This document shows positions 61,301-64,000 of a DNA stretch of 64,000 nt, piece after piece (position 1 is the stretch's first letter; every line of letters starts with the position of its first letter). The notes below the pieces were generated by a model that was given only the letters and a program-made list of their open reading frames with translations, was not told where the DNA came from and searched no databases. Both the position numbers and the translations under genes were made by a program. Source of the DNA: Pseudanabaena minima (GTDB lineage Bacteria > Cyanobacteriota > Cyanobacteriia > Pseudanabaenales > Pseudanabaenaceae); the NCBI RefSeq assembly GCF_051131155.1, contig NZ_CP159508.1:310001-374000 (forward strand), in the 5' to 3' direction.

Positions 61301-62597
61301 TGGGCGCGATCGCAGGATTAACTTTGTATTCTTCGCCTTTTTTATCCCTGACTCGAAAATCATTAAGAGTCTGTGGTGGATGATTGGAATCGACTTCTAC
61401 ATCGGCTCTTATCGAATCCTGAGTTTGGTCTGTAATCGTGACTGTGACTAGCGGATCGTCAATGACCGTAACTTGCGTAACTTGATCGAGGTTGTCCCCT
61501 GTAATCTCGACTTTAGTAGTTTCCCCGGAGGGAAGCTGATCAGGGCTAATGGTTTTAATATTGGGCTTTTGGAATTGAGCGCGGCGATCGCGTTCGGCTC
61601 GGACTTGTTGCAAAAATTCTAAGCTGATGTCAAAGGCTAGATCTTGACGATGCCATTCTTGATCGAATTGTTGGATACTTTGGGCGATCGCCTCACGATC
61701 TAAATCATCCCAAGAATATAAAAAAGTGACGCTCTCAGCATTGCGGGAATGGGCAGCACGGGTGAAGTTGTCTGAACCTTCATGAAGAATATGGTTATCG
61801 AGGGAATCGCTAAAGATCCCCGTCTTTTTGTGATAGATGGCACGTCCCTGCTCCATTTTGATGAGCTTGATTTGTAGAAACTCCAAGCGCACAAGCTCCG
61901 CCAAAATCTCTGTATGGCTAAAGGTGCTATCGGCGAGTCCTTGCAAAAATTCTTGTAAAGTACGCTGGGCGAATTGGGCGCGATAGTCAGGGTCTTGGAG
62001 TTTTTCGAGTTCGCTAATATCAGACTTTTTCGTAAAGCCTTGCCAATCCATCAGTAAGAGGATTCTGCCATCGGTCTGAATAATTGATTGCAGTGGCTCC
62101 TCGTAGAATTTGAGAATGCCACTATCAAAGTAAGCGGTAGAGCGACGATAGATGCTGCTACGTTCTAGCATCTGGGCGATCGCAAGATTATATTTTCCTA
62201 ATTCATCGGGTAAGTTATAGCGCCGTTGGATGCCTTTAATCGCTCTGAGGCTACCTTCTAGTAATGCAGGTTCTTTGGTAACGCGATCGCGCTTTAGGAA
62301 CTTCTCAATGTTTTTGATATTGCCAATTCTTAGCAAACTTGTACTAGGGACATCCCCTTGTTTTTTTGGGAGATAGTGATAAACCTTTGCGTCTTGTAAA
62401 TCAATGCGAACGACGATATGAGTGTCTTTTTTGCTGCCTAGCCCGAAGAATGAGGCAATGTTTTTAAGAAGGCTATCAGCGTCACGGTGTTTGAAAACTA
62501 GCCAATATTGGTTGTCTAGCCCTTTTATCGGACTACCTTGGGGCAAATAGTAGGGGCGCTCGTTGCGGATTAAGTCTTGAATAATGGCTTCGAGCAT
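58329..62597 (-). CDS. PLD-like nuclease / IPT-TIG / SNF2 helicase fusion
   Basis: The 1422-residue protein is built of four parts. First, a PLD-like nuclease at about 130-310 with HKKTGIFSD (His256, Lys258, Asp264) and GSDNFTRAA. Second, an immunoglobulin-like IPT/TIG domain at about 345-425 (PSGETTKVEITGDNLDQVTQVTV). Third, an SNF2-family helicase: motif I AVGLGKT (Lys527), DEAH (Asp609-His612), TATPWNN and, in the second lobe, QNLQDADYLINIDLPWNP and QRIGRIDRPKQ. Fourth, a helical C-terminal part with an acidic EDEDYEEEEEEE insert in the helicase. PLD plus SNF2 proteins occur in DNA defence loci. No methylase, DrmB or PglZ is nearby. Several HIP1 sites suggest long residence. Confidence 0.85.
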   Translation of the reverse strand: MLEAIIQDLIRNERPYYLPQGSPIKGLDNQYWLVFKHRDADSLLKNIASFFGLGSKKDTHIVVRIDLQDAKVYHYLPKKQGDVPSTSLLRIGNIKNIEKFLKRDRVTKEPALLEGSLRAIKGIQRRYNLPDELGKYNLAIAQMLERSSIYRRSTAYFDSGILKFYEEPLQSIIQTDGRILLLMDWQGFTKKSDISELEKLQDPDYRAQFAQRTLQEFLQGLADSTFSHTEILAELVRLEFLQIKLIKMEQGRAIYHKKTGIFSDSLDNHILHEGSDNFTRAAHSRNAESVTFLYSWDDLDREAIAQSIQQFDQEWHRQDLAFDISLEFLQQVRAERDRRAQFQKPNIKTISPDQLPSGETTKVEITGDNLDQVTQVTVIDDPLVTVTITDQTQDSIRADVEVDSNHPPQTLNDFRVRDKKGEEYKVNPAIAPKVSNIVKVPEFPEILGFKEAVEKILAGEYGTPNDFLYWMAKQRPNQFRVKQDSYLDELINEGILYEHQKSGAQHCLRVMQDFGVAVCADAVGLGKTRLAAAVAYLYREQKEQQGGQAKIAIVAAQKLWSNWEREMSELGLRRHKDYELFNKNLMSRKGSKFVEEFNRFEGADLVIIDEAHEGIRNFNNRIHKTCLQIREQDQRNGKQRQFLLLTATPWNNRREDIYNILSPFLTRLEGFKEVGFPPEVSHWFASRESGVENFTDRTDLFRRVYKQLFLQRTRQMLREAMPEMNVYAKRLAEWLPVQFEPSTEQALEQIFTQFETNLYIPFADPLRYFTGTAEQRSLLKNQRRFFLQRAESSMYALRRTIVNFRMRIKLMSDRLAKISDAPTAEGLNNFLLEHYGFSKQTKIELDYQLDYEADFFMEDEDYEEEEEEENNDPETSKETKRQQLRTQINKATDALIDHPEKAKQIYDLMLAACEQDLKQMEQIQNLLADEFLKDHKREQVTQQVKNLISQGKKVLLISTFSDTVLDYYLHMSRDSAIASQGIGMAIGSTKTYFPENATRPLQFAPHNFIKYNRQTNGIKRQQLFRLFAPVATCKNPSDRPNPSAEVMVLIGSETLSVGQNLQDADYLINIDLPWNPMTLEQRIGRIDRPKQHKAENIVIYYANSESQLLRQASRLKNLNKKLVGDLANPDGEISNVTDANTLGASVYGDTLFDDPILPGYVEFIQSLAKVRNMEHVNLQEEVYRQQENSHDLYTHQEILYAEDLSKKIAELGKDYQANAIALGTSSNKTNEPMALAAFKVEYFDPNGAVIAEQQRDIFWNDQTGERDAYGVAIATAFNTPEVSEVIAANRLLTSASNLYKLLVKLKQHLSTDLVQVDTIANINVNSERLNKIKKRVALLSSFPQGISRQDVTETLKKLNSCKHSKLVQKLLKDYTTGEKAKLDHDAFVAQLVADTDKLNLLAIDNAKASSLQMSLESLLLRL

Positions 62598-62849
62598 AGG
62601 AAAGTCCCCCCTAAAAAATGTATATATTTTGATTTTGTGGATGAAATGCTATAGGTAGCGTAGCTAGAGTTTCTAGGATGTTAAGTATGACTAAATCTAT
62701 GGGATTTACGGATATAGAGAAAAAATGAGATAATAAGAGACTACATTTTTTAACTTTTAATAACGCTACGCCTTTTTTAAGGCAGTAATTAAGATAATAA
62801 CAAGTTTCCTGAAATTTAACATTAAAACATTGCAGGTTGGGAGGTTGCT

Positions 62850-63899
62850 ATGACACAAACTCAGCTTCAAATGTCAGACCTATATGATCGTTTAGATGCG
62901 ATCGGGTTTCCTAAAAAGTATCTGCAAAATAAAATATTGCCTGATTGGTGGACTGATGACGTTGACGCGACATCAGGGGTTTTAGTTGAGGGGGCTTTGT
63001 ATCTCTCACGGCGATTGAACTTGGATATGCGATCGCTACTAGGTGCTGAAACTAAGCCTATATTTGAGGCGGCTTGTCAGCCCAAATTTAAGCTTAAAGT
63101 TGGTACGAATAAAGAACAGCTTATGATTCCCCGTGCTTTGTCAGCACGAATTGCGGAAATGGTTGCTTACGCTTGTTTGCGCCCCTATCAGGCGATTGAT
63201 GGCTTATCAGTGGCGGATATTCGTCAGCAAATCCTTGCTAAACAAGAGGTGGTTGATTTAGATGGGGTACTAGATTTTTGTTGGCAATATGGTATTCCTG
63301 TTATTCATTTTTCTGAATTTCCCTCTGGTGTGCATAAGTTTCATGGCATGGTTGCCTATTTTTATCAACGTCCTGTCATTTTAGTTAGCCTTAAAGATCT
63401 TTCACCAGCTAGGCTTTTGTTCATCATTGCTCATGAGGTGGGGCATATTTTGAAGGGGCATATTGATAGTGAAGGAATATTAGTTGATGAGTCGATCGAA
63501 TTAGAAAGTAGTGATACGGAGGAATCTGAAGCCAATCAACTTGCTGCTGAACTTTTGTTGGGTAAGTCGGGTATTAGCTATGACCTTTGGCAAAAATTTG
63601 TAAGTGGAGAGCAGTTAGCGAGTCAAGCTGAAGAGTGGGGAAATAGGGATCGCGTTAGTGCTGGTGTGGTTGCTTTAAATATTGCTTGGAATCGGGCTAA
63701 TCGGGCAAGTAATCCAAAAGATAAGGGAATTATTTGGGCAACTGCAAAAAATGCTCTAAAAATCCTTGAACCAAGTCCAAATGCACCACAGCAAATTAAT
63801 CGCTATCTTGCTACAAATCTTGACTGGGAAAAGATGGGAGAGGAGAACCAAGATTATTTGGCGACGATGTTGGCATTAAATCTTGAGTCGGTTGGGTGA
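62850..63899 (+). CDS. ImmA/IrrE family metallopeptidase
   Basis: A 349-residue protein with zinc-peptidase motif HEVGH (His195-Glu196-His199) in LLFIIAHEVGHILKGH and a downstream Glu-rich region with SEANQLAAELLLG (third ligand). N-terminal 100 residues are helical, possibly a helix-turn-helix-like domain (LSARIAEMVAYACLRPYQ). ImmA/IrrE peptidases cleave repressors of mobile elements or toxin-antitoxin regulators. A frame encoding a possible PIN-type protein starts 7 bp after its stop; divergent from the helicase gene with a 252-bp spacer that holds no other gene. Confidence 0.88.
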   Translation: MTQTQLQMSDLYDRLDAIGFPKKYLQNKILPDWWTDDVDATSGVLVEGALYLSRRLNLDMRSLLGAETKPIFEAACQPKFKLKVGTNKEQLMIPRALSARIAEMVAYACLRPYQAIDGLSVADIRQQILAKQEVVDLDGVLDFCWQYGIPVIHFSEFPSGVHKFHGMVAYFYQRPVILVSLKDLSPARLLFIIAHEVGHILKGHIDSEGILVDESIELESSDTEESEANQLAAELLLGKSGISYDLWQKFVSGEQLASQAEEWGNRDRVSAGVVALNIAWNRANRASNPKDKGIIWATAKNALKILEPSPNAPQQINRYLATNLDWEKMGEENQDYLATMLALNLESVG

Positions 63900-63905
63900 T
63901 TGCTC

Positions 63906-64000
63906 TTGGCTAAGATTTGCTTTCTAGATAATGACATCATCTACAAATTAGTAGCTTTTCAGCTATTCGATGAGGCGATCGCTATCTCTGACCTGCAAAT
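63906..64000 (+). CDS. Start of a possible PIN-like protein, truncated by window edge
   Basis: From TTG 63906 a frame reads MAKICFLDNDIIYKLVAFQL and continues open to the window end. FLDND-IIYKL resembles the first strand of PIN-domain or DUF4411-type nucleases (FLDxDhhhxL). Placed 7 bp after the ImmA/IrrE stop, so cotranscribed. Only 31 residues are visible. Confidence 0.5.
   Translation, partial: MAKICFLDNDIIYKLVAFQLFDEAIAISDLQ

Noticed and set aside
58329..62597. DISARM, BREX or type I/III restriction assignment for the helicase locus
   Set aside because: No DrmA/B, PglZ, methyltransferase or specificity gene is visible within the window on either side.

Overview
The window is cyanobacterial chromosome. 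It carries psaD, a high-light-inducible protein gene, apcE, ndhB, a Gap2-type GAPDH, an nrtABCD nitrate transporter and a CCB-type cytochrome assembly factor, and the HIP1 octamer GCGATCGC recurs throughout. Moderate GC, a three-repeat ApcE and many palindromic intergenic repeats suggest a Pseudanabaena-like filamentous cyanobacterium; the genus is an inference.

Layout. 1-3 kb: partial Ser/Thr kinase, DUF4330, DUF2059 and CCB2/CCB4-like genes. 3.2-7.7 kb: a DUF790 (Bax1-like) nuclease and a hybrid histidine kinase. 7.7-9.8 kb: three nested insertions, with a DDE insertion sequence outermost. 9.8-17.9 kb (minus strand): nitrate operon nrtA - SLH/OprB porin - nrtB - nrtC - nrtD - DUF6671, with a repeat in or next to almost every junction. 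18.3-19.9 kb: ndhB. 19.9-23.4 kb: accessory block with a Shedu-type DUF4263 nuclease, a DUF6883/DUF4926 pair, an HsdR-N-like nuclease, gene fragments, an IS630 remnant and an exact 86-bp direct repeat. 23.6-30.2 kb: housekeeping genes carA, a VOC protein, larB, FTR1, a GT4 glycosyltransferase, tRNA-Lys and miaB. 30.4-38.9 kb: mazEF, a putative nuclease, a T4-Pnkp-like RNA repair enzyme, alaS, a PARIS-like AAA ATPase/TOPRIM (DUF4435) pair and an ATP-grasp gene. 39-52 kb: hli, psaD, a YqgF-like nuclease, a hydrolase, a second HsdR-N-like gene, trpC, a proline-rich lipoprotein, a CHASE2 cyclase, gap2 and apcE. 52-58 kb: Uma2, YefM/YoeB, pdhB, umuDC and a Nudix gene whose start codon lies in a mobile repeat. 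58.1-64 kb: a 3' half tRNA-Pro remnant, then a 1422-residue PLD-IPT/TIG-SNF2 helicase, an ImmA/IrrE peptidase and the start of a possible PIN gene.

Two themes stand out. The first is defence and stress: Shedu, PARIS-like, PLD-helicase, two HsdR-N nucleases, Uma2, MazEF, YefM/YoeB, UmuDC and an RNA end-healing kinase/phosphatase. The second is a large set of short palindromic elements with GC-rich cores and conserved AT-rich arms. Several have MITE-like terminal repeats, some resembling the end of the local IS630 remnant. They lie between genes, act as apparent terminators, supply stop codons (FTR1, cyclase, umuC) and in one case a start codon (Nudix). I consider the PLD-IPT/TIG-SNF2 locus beside a tRNA scar and the AAA/DUF4435 pair near an RNA repair enzyme the best candidates for a little-described system.
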